Assembly (NCBI RefSeq): GCF_014282275.1
Contig: NZ_VFIA01000010.1
Span: forward strand, 62,001-126,000
Reading direction: 5' to 3'
Origin: Spirosoma utsteinense
GTDB taxonomy: Bacteria; Bacteroidota; Bacteroidia; Cytophagales; Spirosomataceae
DNA length: 64,000 nucleotides
The position numbers were made by a program, and so were the translations under genes. How positions within the stretch are numbered: the stretch's first letter is position 1; every line of letters begins with the position of its first letter. The notes below the pieces were generated by a model that worked only from the letters and a program-made list of their open reading frames with translations, did no database searches and was not told the origin of the DNA. Of this stretch, positions 1-9,103 are shown one piece after another.

Positions 1-1
1 C

Positions 2-706
2 ATTACCCGTACTGTAGCGGGCGAGCCCGTTCAGTCGTTCTACGGCTGGAAAGTGGCGGGCATCTACCAGAACACAGGCGATGTATCATCCGGTGCAGCC
101 CAGCCCAATGCCAAGCCTGGCGACATTCGGTTTGTTGACACGAACGGCGACGGGAAAATCGATGCCGACGACCGCGTGAACCTCGGCAGTTTCCTGCCTA
201 AGTTCCAGTATGGCTTCAACTTCAGCGCTAACTACAGCAATTTCGATTTGTCACTGTTCATTCAGGGTGTTCAGGGCAATAAAGTCTACAACGGTACCAG
301 GGTGCTGACAGAAGGGATGCTGCGCCTGTTCAATTCGGGTACGGGCGTTCTACAGGCCTGGACACCAGAGAACACCAACACGAGCATTCCACGGGCCATT
401 AGTGGTGACCCCAACGGAAACACGCGCACGTCTGACCGGTTTATCGAGGATGGTTCTTACTTGCGCCTGAAAAACCTGAGCCTGGGTTACAACCTGCCCG
501 CTACTACCTTACAGGGCTGGTCGCGCGGAACGCTGAGCCGCGCCCGGCTTTATGTAGCCGCAACCAACCTGCTGACATTCACGAAATATACCGGCTACGA
601 TCCGGAAATCGGTTCCCGCACCAATGGTACTCTTACCAACGGTATCGATTATGGTCAGTTTCCCCAGCCCCGTACGTTAATGGCAGGACTGCAACTGGGG
701 TTTTAG
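2..706 (+). CDS. SusC-type TonB-dependent outer-membrane transporter, C-terminal part
   Basis: The reading frame is open from the left window edge to a stop at 704-706, so only about the last 234 residues of a protein normally near 1000 residues are present. The GTG at 53 is internal and is not a start. The visible part is typical of the end of a SusC/RagA beta-barrel: an early FYGWKVAGIYQ-like segment, a DTNGDGKIDADDR calcium-binding-like loop, alternating aromatic beta strands, and a terminal LQLGF with C-terminal phenylalanine, as expected for outer-membrane barrels. SusC proteins import oligosaccharides or other nutrients with TonB energy and pair with a SusD lid lipoprotein, which follows 68 bases downstream. 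The substrate cannot be told from this piece. Confidence 0.93.
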   Translation: MTRTVAGEPVQSFYGWKVAGIYQNTGDVSSGAAQPNAKPGDIRFVDTNGDGKIDADDRVNLGSFLPKFQYGFNFSANYSNFDLSLFIQGVQGNKVYNGTRVLTEGMLRLFNSGTGVLQAWTPENTNTSIPRAISGDPNGNTRTSDRFIEDGSYLRLKNLSLGYNLPATTLQGWSRGTLSRARLYVAATNLLTFTKYTGYDPEIGSRTNGTLTNGIDYGQFPQPRTLMAGLQLGF

Positions 707-774
707 TACAAGAAAGTGGTAAAACACAAGACCAAACAATTGGTTATCAGTAAACTTCATTAAATTTCATACAG

Positions 775-2310
775 ATGAAACGTCATTATTTCACAGCCAG
801 CGTCGTTGCTCTCGGCCTCTTGGTAGGGTGCAGCACCAGCAATCTGGATAAGATCAATCCCAATCAGGTTACCACCGATACCTTCTATCAAACGGCTAGT
901 CAGCTCGTTTCAGGCGTAAACTCAGTCTATGCTGTCTGGCAAAGTGCCAACCTGACCGGGCGGGAGTGGTTTTTTACCCACGACCTCCGTAGCGACGACG
1001 TACTGGCAGGTGGCGGGCAGTTGGAAGCGCCCCGTAATCAACTCCTGATTGGCGCACAAATTCCGGGTAATGCGGTCATGGGATCGGTCTGGAACGGCTT
1101 ATACCGATCCATCCACCGGGCCAATGTCATCATCACGAAAGGACCCGAGGTGACCGATAACCCGGCGCTGGTGAAACGGGCCATTGCTGAAGCCAAATTT
1201 CTAAGGGCACTAGCCTATACCGAACTGGTAACCCTCTGGGGCGGGGTTCCGCTGTATACCAGTTTCGTAACAGCCGTCGATGGCACCAAACCCCGCGCAT
1301 CGGCCGACGAAGTATACGCAGCTATCATCGCCGATCTGACAGCCGCTCAAACTGACCTCCCCGCCAGTTACGGTGGCAGTGACCTTGGCCGGGCTACCTC
1401 AGGAGCCGCATCGGCACTGCTGGGACGGGCATACCTGCAAAAGGGCGACTACCCAAATGCCCGAACGCAGTTACAGAAAGTGATCAGCTCGGGAGTATAT
1501 AAGCTCATGGATGAATATACCGACAATTTCACGGAAGAAAGCAAGTTCAACGCTGAAGGCGTATTTGAAATCGGCTTCTCAAAAATAGGTGACTTCAACT
1601 GGGATGGCGACGGTAACGATGGCGGAGCTAATGAAACCACTACCCGTAGCCAGGAGTACAGCCCTATCGGCTGGCGTAACCTGATCCCGTCGGCAGTATT
1701 ACTGGCCGATTTCGAGCATACCGCCAAAGGAGACCCTAAAACCGATCCCCGTCTGAAGTACAGTTTCTATTTCATTGGCGATACTTTCAATAACGGCGCA
1801 AGGGTGCTGGCTGATGCCGACGTACAGGGCAATGGTCAGGTTTTCAACGGAGTAACCCAGAAAGTAAGCTGGCGTAAATACACGGCTCTTTACAAGAATG
1901 CCGAAACATTTTACACCTCCGGTATCAACATGAAGATCATCCGGTATGCCGATGTGCTGCTGGGTATGGCCGAATGCGAAAACGAAGCTGGCAACACCGC
2001 TGCGGCCATTGCCCTGATGAACCAGGTACGGGCGCGCAAAAGCGTAGCCATGCCTCCCTACCCCACAGCTACCTATCCGGTCAACAGCAAAGACGAAGTG
2101 TTTCGGGCAATCGTACACGAACGGCGGGTGGAACTGGCAGGTGAGCAGGTTCGTAACCGGGATATCGTTCGGTGGCGGGCACAGAACAAGCTAAAAACCG
2201 AACCTATCGCCTATTTCGTAAAGGGACGGCAGGAAGTACTGCCAATCCCGCAGCAGGAATTGGACAACAACGACAAACTGGACCAGAAAGATCAGAACCC
2301 AGGCTATTGA
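775..2310 (+). CDS. SusD/RagB-family nutrient-binding outer-membrane lipoprotein
   Basis: A 511-residue protein with a lipoprotein signal peptide whose lipidated cysteine is about residue 19 (LLVGCS). It carries the hallmarks of SusD: the AEAKFLRALAY helix near residue 140 followed by LWGGVPLY, TPR-like helices through the middle, and the terminal LPIPQQEL...DQNPGY block. SusD proteins sit on the cell surface as the lid over a SusC barrel and bind the glycan before import. It lies directly after the SusC gene in the same operon, and a strong terminator 25 bases past its stop closes the unit. The length is normal for the family. The ligand is unknown, and no glycoside hydrolase gene is directly attached. 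Confidence 0.96.
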   Translation: MKRHYFTASVVALGLLVGCSTSNLDKINPNQVTTDTFYQTASQLVSGVNSVYAVWQSANLTGREWFFTHDLRSDDVLAGGGQLEAPRNQLLIGAQIPGNAVMGSVWNGLYRSIHRANVIITKGPEVTDNPALVKRAIAEAKFLRALAYTELVTLWGGVPLYTSFVTAVDGTKPRASADEVYAAIIADLTAAQTDLPASYGGSDLGRATSGAASALLGRAYLQKGDYPNARTQLQKVISSGVYKLMDEYTDNFTEESKFNAEGVFEIGFSKIGDFNWDGDGNDGGANETTTRSQEYSPIGWRNLIPSAVLLADFEHTAKGDPKTDPRLKYSFYFIGDTFNNGARVLADADVQGNGQVFNGVTQKVSWRKYTALYKNAETFYTSGINMKIIRYADVLLGMAECENEAGNTAAAIALMNQVRARKSVAMPPYPTATYPVNSKDEVFRAIVHERRVELAGEQVRNRDIVRWRAQNKLKTEPIAYFVKGRQEVLPIPQQELDNNDKLDQKDQNPGY

Positions 2311-2335
2311 TTTGTCGAGCACTCTAGCAAACGCC

Positions 2336-2367
2336 AAAGGCCTTCTCTACTTGGGGAAGGCCTTTTT
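2336..2367 (+). terminator. Rho-independent terminator of the susCD operon
   Basis: A perfect 10-bp stem (2336-2345 with 2356-2365) and 10-base loop ends in a T run. It lies 25 bases after the susD stop. It also argues that the next gene starts at 2384 and not further upstream. Confidence 0.9.
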
Positions 2368-2383
2368 GGTCGTATATTTCCCC

Positions 2384-5300
2384 ATGCGCTTTCTGCTTTT
2401 TGTAGCCCTGGCTGGCTGGCTGGTAGCCTGCCAGGTCACCCCCTCCCGCTTCGAACGGCTAACAGCCGATCAGACCGGCATCCGGTTTGCCAATTCCATC
2501 ACAGAAAGTGATTCGCTCAACGTGCTGGAATTTGAATACATCTACAACGGTGGCGGTGTGGGCGTAGGCGATTTTAACGGCGATGGAAAACCAGACGTAT
2601 TTTTTGCGGGCAATCAGGTATCGAGCCAGCTCTACCTGAACAAAGGAGATTTGAAGTTCGAGGATGTAACGAAACCGGCTGGTGTATCCACCCGTCTATG
2701 GTGTACGGGCGTAGCCGTAGCCGACATCAATCAGGACGGCCGACAGGATATTTATCTCTCAACCGTTCATCCGGATCGCCACAAAGCTGTCCCGAACTTG
2801 TTATTTCTGAATATGGGTAACGACGCCCGTGGCATCCCGCATTTTCAGGAAATGGCTTACCAGACCGGACTGGCCGATTCGAGTTATGCCACGCAGGCTA
2901 CGTTTCTGGATTATGACCGCGACGGCGATGTGGACGTATTTCTGCTGACAAATGCCCTGGAAGCCTACAACCGGAATACGGTTACCGGCCCACAGAATCA
3001 GGGACGTGCCCGCAGCCGCGACAAGCTGTTCCGAAATGATAGTTCACCGGGCGGCAAACTCCGTTTCACAGATGTCTCCGACCAGGCTGGACTGGTCCAC
3101 GAGGGCTGGGGGTTGGGCGTGGTCGTCAACGATATCAACAACGATGGCTGGCCGGATATTTACGTAGCCAACGATTTCCAGTCGAACGACGTCTGGCTTG
3201 TCAATAACCGGCAGGGTGGCTTCGAAAACCAGATAGCCCGCCTGCTCAAGCACCAGAGCCACAACAGTATGGGGGCCGACATGGCCGACATCAACAACGA
3301 TGGCCTGAACGACCTGGCCGTTGTCGACATGATGCCGGACGATAACCTGCGGCAGAAAACCATGTTCGCCAACATCCCCTACGACCGTTTCCAGATGGCA
3401 AAACGGCTCGGTTATCAGCCTCAGTACATCCGAAACATGCTTCAGCTAAATAGGGGCGAAACACTCTCCGATATTGGCTACATGGCCGGCACAGCTGCCA
3501 CCGACTGGAGTTGGAGCGCCCTGTTCGCCGATCTCGACAACGATGGATTGCGCGACTTACTCATCACAAATGGCTATAGAAAAGACATCACCGACCTTGA
3601 CTTCACCAGTTATAACCGGGACGCTGGCACATTCGGCTCAGACAACGAACGACGTTCCGGCTTACTGAACCGCGTGGCCGATCTGGACCCCGTATACAAG
3701 CCTAATTTCCTGTATCACAACCAGGGCAACTTACGATTTACGAACGTAGCCCCCCAGTGGGGATTGACCGAACAATCATTCACCAACGGAACCGCCTATG
3801 CTGATTTTGATGGTGACGGCGATCTGGATCTCGTGATGAACAACATCAATGATCCAGCCTTCATCTACCGAAATCGAACGATGGAAACGGCTTCTGACCC
3901 CCTGGATCATCATTATTTACGGGTTGAGCTGGCTGGAAAACCAGGAAACCGGGAAGGTCTGGGTGCAAAGATCGCAGTTTGGGCAGGCGGGCAGTTGCAT
4001 TACCTCGAACACACGCGGCAGCGCGGTTACCAGTCGTCGGTAGAATCGGTGCTGCATATGGGTTTGGGTAAAGCCCGCCGGATTGACTCACTGCGTATCT
4101 GGTGGCCGGGCGGAACCGGACAAACGCTGTTCAATCTGCCTGCCAATCAGACACTAACGTTGAGAGAACAGCAATCGACGCAACAGGCGACTTCGTTCAT
4201 GGTGTTTCAACCACCCACAACTCCCCTATTGACCGATGTGACAACAACCCTCGGCCTGACCTATCAGCAGGAAGAAGATGACTTCGTCGATTACAAGCAA
4301 CACCAGATTACCCTGCCCCGTAAACACTCTCAGCTTGGGCCGGGCATTGCCGTGGGCGATGTTGACGGAAACGGTCTTGATGATCTATACATTGCCGGAT
4401 CAGCGCATCGGGCGGGTACGTTCTTTTTACAGCAACCAAACAGCACGTTCCGTCGGCACGACCGTCGGACTAAAGCTCCCGAAGAAACGGGGGTGTTGTT
4501 GATCGATGCTGACCGCGACGGGGATCTGGACCTCTACGCCGTGCATGGGAGCACCGAATTCGGTCAGGAAGCAGGCCGTTATCAGGACAGCCTGTATCTG
4601 AATGATGGCCGGGGCAATTTTCGGGCTTCGCCCGGCGCGTTACCGCCTGTAACAGCCAGCGGCTCCTGCGTGGTGGCAGCTGATTACGACCACGACGGCG
4701 ACCTCGACTTGTTCGTTGGTGGCCGGGTCGTGCCCCAGCGATACCCCGAATCAGCACAAAGTTATATACTCCGCAACGACAGCCGGGGCCAGCAGGTGCG
4801 CTTTACGGATGTAACCGACCTGGTGGCACCCGGCTTGTCGAAACTGGGCTTGCTCTGTGCAGCCCTGTGGACCGATGTCGATAACGATACCTGGCCCGAT
4901 CTGCTGCTGGCGGGCGAGTTTATGCCGATCACGCTTTACAGAAACAACCAGGGCCGCTCCTTTACGAATCAGTCCGGTACACAACCCGATCTTCAGGCGG
5001 CTACCGGTTTCTGGAATAGCCTGACAGCAGGCGATTTCGACAACGACGGCGATATGGATTACATCGCGGGAAATCTGGGGCTGAACAGCCGCCTGCAGGC
5101 ATCTCCCGAGCGGCCCATTTCGATCTATGCTGCCGATTTCGACAATAACGGCACGCTCGACCCTATTCTGAGCCTCTTCAACGGCTCAGCCGAATACCCG
5201 CTTCACCCCCGCGACGCGCTCACCGATCAGATTCCATCCTTCAAAAAACGCATGACCTCCTATGCGGCTTACGGCAAACTAAGTCTCCACGACCTGCTCA

Positions 5301-5857
5301 CCAAGGACGAACGAGAAAAGGCCTTGATAAGACAGGCCACCTACCTGGCATCGGCCTACGTAGAAAACAGATCGGGTAAGCTTTTTCTTCACCCGCTACC
5401 AATCGACGCTCAGTTCTCGCCGGTGTTCGGCGCAGTCGCTACCGATCTGAACGAGGATGATCAGTTGGACCTGCTTACCATTGGCAACGACTATGCTACC
5501 GAGGTGCTGTCGGGGTATCAGGATGCGGGTATGGGCCTTTGTCTGCTGGGAAGCGGTGGGTCCACATTCCGGCCTTTGTCGCCCAATCGATCAGGTTTTG
5601 TTGTCGATGGCGATGCGAAAGCGCTGGCTTCGGTTTTGTTGGCAAATGGCGAACTGGTGTACGTAGCGACGCAAAACAACGGTCCCCTGCGGGCATTCAG
5701 GCAAACGAAAAACCCAGCCCGTTACCGCCGTATGACTAGTGCCGACGAAAAAGCGGGGCCGTCATCAGGCGGGAAACGCCACCCAAAAATGGAGATTGGC
5801 TGGGGCGGTGGCTATCTGTCGCAATCGTCGCGGGTAGTCAAACAGTACACCAGGTAA
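2384..5857 (+). CDS. Large FG-GAP/VCBS-repeat lipoprotein with UnbV/ASPIC domain (CRTAC1-like)
   Basis: I chose the ATG at 2384 (1157 residues) because it begins a clean lipoprotein signal (MRFLLFVALAGWLVAC); an earlier in-frame start would read through the susD terminator. The protein holds about fourteen DxDxDGxxD-type FG-GAP/VCBS motifs, for example GDFNGDGKPD, DINNDGWPD, DFDGDGDLD and DFDNDGDMD, which bind calcium in beta-propeller blades. They form two groups on either side of a UnbV/ASPIC-like segment around residues 510-590 (LGAKIAV...LRIWWPGG). Such proteins are common next to SusC/SusD genes in Bacteroidota and are presumed surface-exposed; their biochemical role is not established. 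It is transcribed in the same direction as susD but separated from it by the terminator, so its expression is probably at least partly independent. Confidence 0.88.
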   Translation: MRFLLFVALAGWLVACQVTPSRFERLTADQTGIRFANSITESDSLNVLEFEYIYNGGGVGVGDFNGDGKPDVFFAGNQVSSQLYLNKGDLKFEDVTKPAGVSTRLWCTGVAVADINQDGRQDIYLSTVHPDRHKAVPNLLFLNMGNDARGIPHFQEMAYQTGLADSSYATQATFLDYDRDGDVDVFLLTNALEAYNRNTVTGPQNQGRARSRDKLFRNDSSPGGKLRFTDVSDQAGLVHEGWGLGVVVNDINNDGWPDIYVANDFQSNDVWLVNNRQGGFENQIARLLKHQSHNSMGADMADINNDGLNDLAVVDMMPDDNLRQKTMFANIPYDRFQMAKRLGYQPQYIRNMLQLNRGETLSDIGYMAGTAATDWSWSALFADLDNDGLRDLLITNGYRKDITDLDFTSYNRDAGTFGSDNERRSGLLNRVADLDPVYKPNFLYHNQGNLRFTNVAPQWGLTEQSFTNGTAYADFDGDGDLDLVMNNINDPAFIYRNRTMETASDPLDHHYLRVELAGKPGNREGLGAKIAVWAGGQLHYLEHTRQRGYQSSVESVLHMGLGKARRIDSLRIWWPGGTGQTLFNLPANQTLTLREQQSTQQATSFMVFQPPTTPLLTDVTTTLGLTYQQEEDDFVDYKQHQITLPRKHSQLGPGIAVGDVDGNGLDDLYIAGSAHRAGTFFLQQPNSTFRRHDRRTKAPEETGVLLIDADRDGDLDLYAVHGSTEFGQEAGRYQDSLYLNDGRGNFRASPGALPPVTASGSCVVAADYDHDGDLDLFVGGRVVPQRYPESAQSYILRNDSRGQQVRFTDVTDLVAPGLSKLGLLCAALWTDVDNDTWPDLLLAGEFMPITLYRNNQGRSFTNQSGTQPDLQAATGFWNSLTAGDFDNDGDMDYIAGNLGLNSRLQASPERPISIYAADFDNNGTLDPILSLFNGSAEYPLHPRDALTDQIPSFKKRMTSYAAYGKLSLHDLLTKDEREKALIRQATYLASAYVENRSGKLFLHPLPIDAQFSPVFGAVATDLNEDDQLDLLTIGNDYATEVLSGYQDAGMGLCLLGSGGSTFRPLSPNRSGFVVDGDAKALASVLLANGELVYVATQNNGPLRAFRQTKNPARYRRMTSADEKAGPSSGGKRHPKMEIGWGGGYLSQSSRVVKQYTR

Positions 5858-5895
5858 GCAGATACCGTACCTTTGATCAGCTAACTTAACCCACT

Positions 5896-6786
5896 ATGCG
5901 TTCCATCCTATTGATTTTCTGCATGATCGCTACTGCTTTCGTCTCCTCGACTCCTCCCGCCTTCGACCTGCAGGGCCACCGCGGCTGTCGGGGCCTGATG
6001 CCCGAAAATACGGTTCCCGCCTTCATAAAAGCCCTTGAGCTGGGTGTAACCACCCTTGAGCTGGACGTTGTTATCAGCCACGATCAGCAGGTTGTCGTTT
6101 CACATGAACCTTATTTTAACGCAGCATTCAGTATCAAACCAGATGGCAGCCCGGTCTCAAAGAAAGAGCAAAAGGAACTGGTCTTGTATCGAATGGAGTA
6201 TGCGGAGATAAAACGATATGACGTTGGCTCGAACGGCAATCCGGCCTACCCGGAGCAGCAAAAACTAAAAACCTACAAGCCGCTGCTGAGTGAAGTGATC
6301 GAGCAGGCAGAAGCCTACCGGACGGCGAAAAACTTACCGGCGTTTTCGTACAATATCGAACTGAAAAGTGAACCTTCCGAATACAACAAAAGCCAGCCAG
6401 AACCAGCCGTGTTTTGTGAGTTGGTTCAAGCCATTATCCGTAAACAACTCACCCCCGACCGGGTCGTCATTCAGAGCTTCGACTTTGCCATGTTAACCCA
6501 GTGGAAGCAGCAGGCATCTAAAGGAAATTTTCCACTTGTCCGACTGGCCGCGTTGGTAGAGAACCTGCGCAGCCCCGAAAAGAACCTGGAGGAATTAGGC
6601 TTTACACCTGATATTTATAGTCCCAATTATCGGTTGTTGAGCGCGGACAAAGTAGCCCGGCTGCACGAAAAGGGCATAAAAGTAATTCCCTGGACGGTTA
6701 ACCAGCGCGACGACATGGTTCAGATGAAACGCTGGGGAGTCGATGGACTCATTACCGATTACCCAGACCGAGCGCTCAGTTTATAA
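5896..6786 (+). CDS. Exported glycerophosphodiester phosphodiesterase (GDPD family)
   Basis: A 296-residue TIM-barrel phosphodiesterase with an N-terminal signal peptide (about residues 1-19), so it probably acts in the periplasm on glycerophosphodiesters released from phospholipids. Visible family motifs are GHRGCRG near residue 28 (first catalytic histidine), PENT, LELDV (metal-binding acidic pair), a VVSHEP segment holding the second histidine, an IELK strand, and the C-terminal VIPWTVN...GVDGLITDYPD. A TACCTTTG -7 promoter-like element lies at 5868-5875, but no convincing -33 element was seen. It follows the FG-GAP lipoprotein by 38 bases. The length is normal for a periplasmic GDPD. Confidence 0.93.
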   Translation: MRSILLIFCMIATAFVSSTPPAFDLQGHRGCRGLMPENTVPAFIKALELGVTTLELDVVISHDQQVVVSHEPYFNAAFSIKPDGSPVSKKEQKELVLYRMEYAEIKRYDVGSNGNPAYPEQQKLKTYKPLLSEVIEQAEAYRTAKNLPAFSYNIELKSEPSEYNKSQPEPAVFCELVQAIIRKQLTPDRVVIQSFDFAMLTQWKQQASKGNFPLVRLAALVENLRSPEKNLEELGFTPDIYSPNYRLLSADKVARLHEKGIKVIPWTVNQRDDMVQMKRWGVDGLITDYPDRALSL

Positions 6787-6853
6787 ACCAACTGTCTGTT
6801 TGTGCGTTTGAAGTAGTACCACGACCTATCGTTTTTTTGCTTACTTTGGCCTT

Positions 6854-8380
6854 ATGACTTTCCTAAACACCACGCTCAAATGGCTTCTGCAACGGCGAAT
6901 CCCGCGCATTGAAGCTATGATGAAACACCCCGGCGCGGTGCAACAGACGGTTTTTACGCAACTGATCCGGTCCGGTCGCCGAACAGAGTGGGGTCAAAAA
7001 TATGGCTACAAGTCCATACAGACCATCGCCGATTTCCAGCAGCAGGTGCCGGTGTCGAGCTATGAGGAGTTGTTTCCATACATCGAACGCGTGATGAAAG
7101 GTGAGCCTAAAGTGCTGTGGCCGTCGCCGGTGCGCTGGTTCTCCAAATCGTCGGGCACGACCAACGCCCGCAGCAAATTCATCCCTGTAACGACCGAGTC
7201 ATTAGACGAAAGCCATCTCAAAGGGGGCAAGGACATGATGGCGCTTTATATTGCCAACAATCCTGAGAGCCGTACCTTCGAAGGAAAAGGCTTATCTATT
7301 GGCGGTAGCCTGCATGCCAATCCATACGGCGCTAACAGCGCGGCTGGCGATGTCTCAGCGGTCGTCATGAAAAACCTGCCAAGCTGGGCACAATTCATCC
7401 GGACGCCGTCGCTCGAAGTAGCGCTCATGGACGAGTGGGAAGCCAAACTGGAGCGAATGGCGGAGATAACCTCGCAGGAAAATGTGACGAGCCTGCTGGG
7501 CGCACCTACCTGGGGACTTGTACTGATCGATAAGATCCTGGCCCGAACGGGCAAATCGAACATTCTGGAGGTCTGGCCGAACTTTGAGCTGCTTGTTCAC
7601 GGAGCCGTTAATTTTCAACCTTACCGGGACTTATTCCAGCACCACGTTTTTCCGGCGAAGACGGTCCATTATCAGGAAGTATATAATGCGTCAGAGGGAT
7701 TTTTCGCCATTCAGGACGACCTGACGCGTGTAGGCGAAATGCTGCTGATGCTGGACTATGGTATTTTTTACGAGTTCGTGCCGATCCACGAAGCTGACCA
7801 GCCCTTCCCAAAGGCGCTCACCATCGAGGAGGTAGAACTAGATAAAAACTATGCCCTCATCGTGTCGACCAACGGGGGTTTATGGCGCTACAAGGTGGGT
7901 GATACGGTACGCTTCACCTCGCTGTATCCACACCGGCTAAAAGTTAGCGGACGAACCAAGCATTTTATCAACGCCTTTGGCGAAGAAGTGATTGTTGAAA
8001 ATGCGGAGGCTGCCATTACGTGGGCCTGCGAAGCAACGGGAGCGGTGATGGCCGAATACACCGCTGGACCAGTTTATATGAGTAACGGTGCGAACGGTTG
8101 CCACGAATGGGTTATTGAGTTTACCCAGCGGCCCGACAATCAGCAGCGTTTCAACCAGGTTCTGGACGAGTCCCTTCGTAAGATCAACTCCGACTACGAC
8201 GCTAAACGGTACAACGATATCGTACTCAAACGTCCCCGCATTCATGTAGTACCACGCGGTACGTTTTACACCTGGATGAAACAGCGGGGTAAGTTAGGCG
8301 GTCAGCATAAGGTGCCGCGTCTGGCCAACTCGCGCGAGTACCTGGACGACATTTTAAAGGTCGTGATGAGTGATAAGTAA
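6854..8380 (+). CDS. GH3 auxin-responsive-promoter-family protein (acyl-adenylating enzyme fold)
   Basis: A 508-residue cytoplasmic protein without signal peptide. It matches the GH3 family of the ANL adenylating-enzyme superfamily: an FSKSSGTTNARSKFIP phosphate-binding motif near residue 98, YNASEGFF near residue 277, and GLWRYKVGDTVRF near residue 345. Plant GH3 enzymes join amino acids to jasmonate or auxin. Bacterial homologues are widespread in Bacteroidota, but their substrates are not known, so the activity here is inferred only as ATP-dependent acyl activation or conjugation. It is followed convergently by the flavin reductase gene with a 28-base gap. Confidence 0.9.
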   Translation: MTFLNTTLKWLLQRRIPRIEAMMKHPGAVQQTVFTQLIRSGRRTEWGQKYGYKSIQTIADFQQQVPVSSYEELFPYIERVMKGEPKVLWPSPVRWFSKSSGTTNARSKFIPVTTESLDESHLKGGKDMMALYIANNPESRTFEGKGLSIGGSLHANPYGANSAAGDVSAVVMKNLPSWAQFIRTPSLEVALMDEWEAKLERMAEITSQENVTSLLGAPTWGLVLIDKILARTGKSNILEVWPNFELLVHGAVNFQPYRDLFQHHVFPAKTVHYQEVYNASEGFFAIQDDLTRVGEMLLMLDYGIFYEFVPIHEADQPFPKALTIEEVELDKNYALIVSTNGGLWRYKVGDTVRFTSLYPHRLKVSGRTKHFINAFGEEVIVENAEAAITWACEATGAVMAEYTAGPVYMSNGANGCHEWVIEFTQRPDNQQRFNQVLDESLRKINSDYDAKRYNDIVLKRPRIHVVPRGTFYTWMKQRGKLGGQHKVPRLANSREYLDDILKVVMSDK

Positions 8381-8408
8381 GGTGCTTTATTCGGTACGAC
8401 ACCGCCTT

Positions 8409-8882
8409 TTATCCCCGCACTAATTTTTTCTCTTTTATAAACTGGTTTGTCATGACCTCTTTGTCGGGGTTCAGCACAACCTGTTTGCTTACCTCACAGA
8501 TGAATAGCTCGTGGTCACCGGCTTCGGTCGAGTGCATAACCCGGCACTGGACGTAGCCAATGGCCTCGGTCAGGTAAGGGCAACCCCGTTCATCGAGCGC
8601 GTAGGGCAGATTTTTAAATTTATCCCGGTCCCGTCCTGACTGCTGACCTAGTTTTCGAATAAGCCCCGTTTGGTCGGTGGCCAGCAGGTTCACGTTCAGG
8701 ATACCGCTTTCCCGCACCAGTTCAATGGTGTAGTCGACCCGATAGAGCGCTACGGTCAGGACCTTGCCGCCCATAGCGGTTTGCATGACCCAGGTAACGA
8801 TATTGGCATTTTGCCGCCCCTGCGATACCGTAGTAACGCTATGCACATCGTAGTTTTTGTATTTTAGTACCCGTTTCGGCAT
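8409..8882 (-). CDS. Flavin reductase-like FMN-binding split-barrel protein
   Basis: A 157-residue protein resembling the flavin reductase-like domain (NADH:FMN oxidoreductase/DIM6 group). It shows an N-terminal GRQNANIVTWVMQTA strand-loop, a middle ESGILNVNLLATDQ segment, and a C-terminal HELFICEV strand typical of this split beta-barrel. Such proteins bind FMN and reduce flavin with NAD(P)H, often supplying a partner monooxygenase. No partner oxygenase is adjacent, so the physiological acceptor is unknown. It is divergent from ispH across a gap of about 220 bases. Confidence 0.75.
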   Translation of the reverse strand: MPKRVLKYKNYDVHSVTTVSQGRQNANIVTWVMQTAMGGKVLTVALYRVDYTIELVRESGILNVNLLATDQTGLIRKLGQQSGRDRDKFKNLPYALDERGCPYLTEAIGYVQCRVMHSTEAGDHELFICEVSKQVVLNPDKEVMTNQFIKEKKLVRG

Positions 8883-8913
8883 AAGGCTGATTTATGTTTT
8901 TTTGTACAATGTT

Positions 8914-8962
8914 GTCGTTCTGTCGTCTAAACGGGGTAGCTCCGTCCAGGCGACAGAACGAC
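8914..8962. repeat. 12-bp inverted repeat in the flavin reductase/ispH divergent region
   Basis: Perfect arms GTCGTTCTGTCG (8914-8925) and CGACAGAACGAC (8951-8962) with a 25-base loop that can pair weakly further. It lies upstream of a TAACTTTG -7-like element at 8973-8980, so it is upstream of, not within, a likely ispH transcript. Confidence 0.7.
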
Positions 8963-9103
8963 GATCAGGCATTAACTTTGTACCGAACGAAGCGTTTTGC
9001 TCTTCTGTTCTTTACCCAGTAGGTGATTCATTATTGAGTTAGGTGTGAAAAGGCTGTTTCGCTCTTTCAGGCTACGCGCCCCGCTCGTTTGCTCGTTCAG
9101 TCA

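Noticed and set aside
53-706. GTG at 53 as start of a separate 217-residue protein
   Set aside because: The SusC reading frame is open to the window edge and matches the family before this codon.
1449-2118. Overlapping minus-strand frames inside susD
   Set aside because: They are shadows of a well-supported SusD gene.
2312-2384. An upstream start for the FG-GAP protein
   Set aside because: It would read through the susD terminator and place a signal peptide in the middle of the protein.
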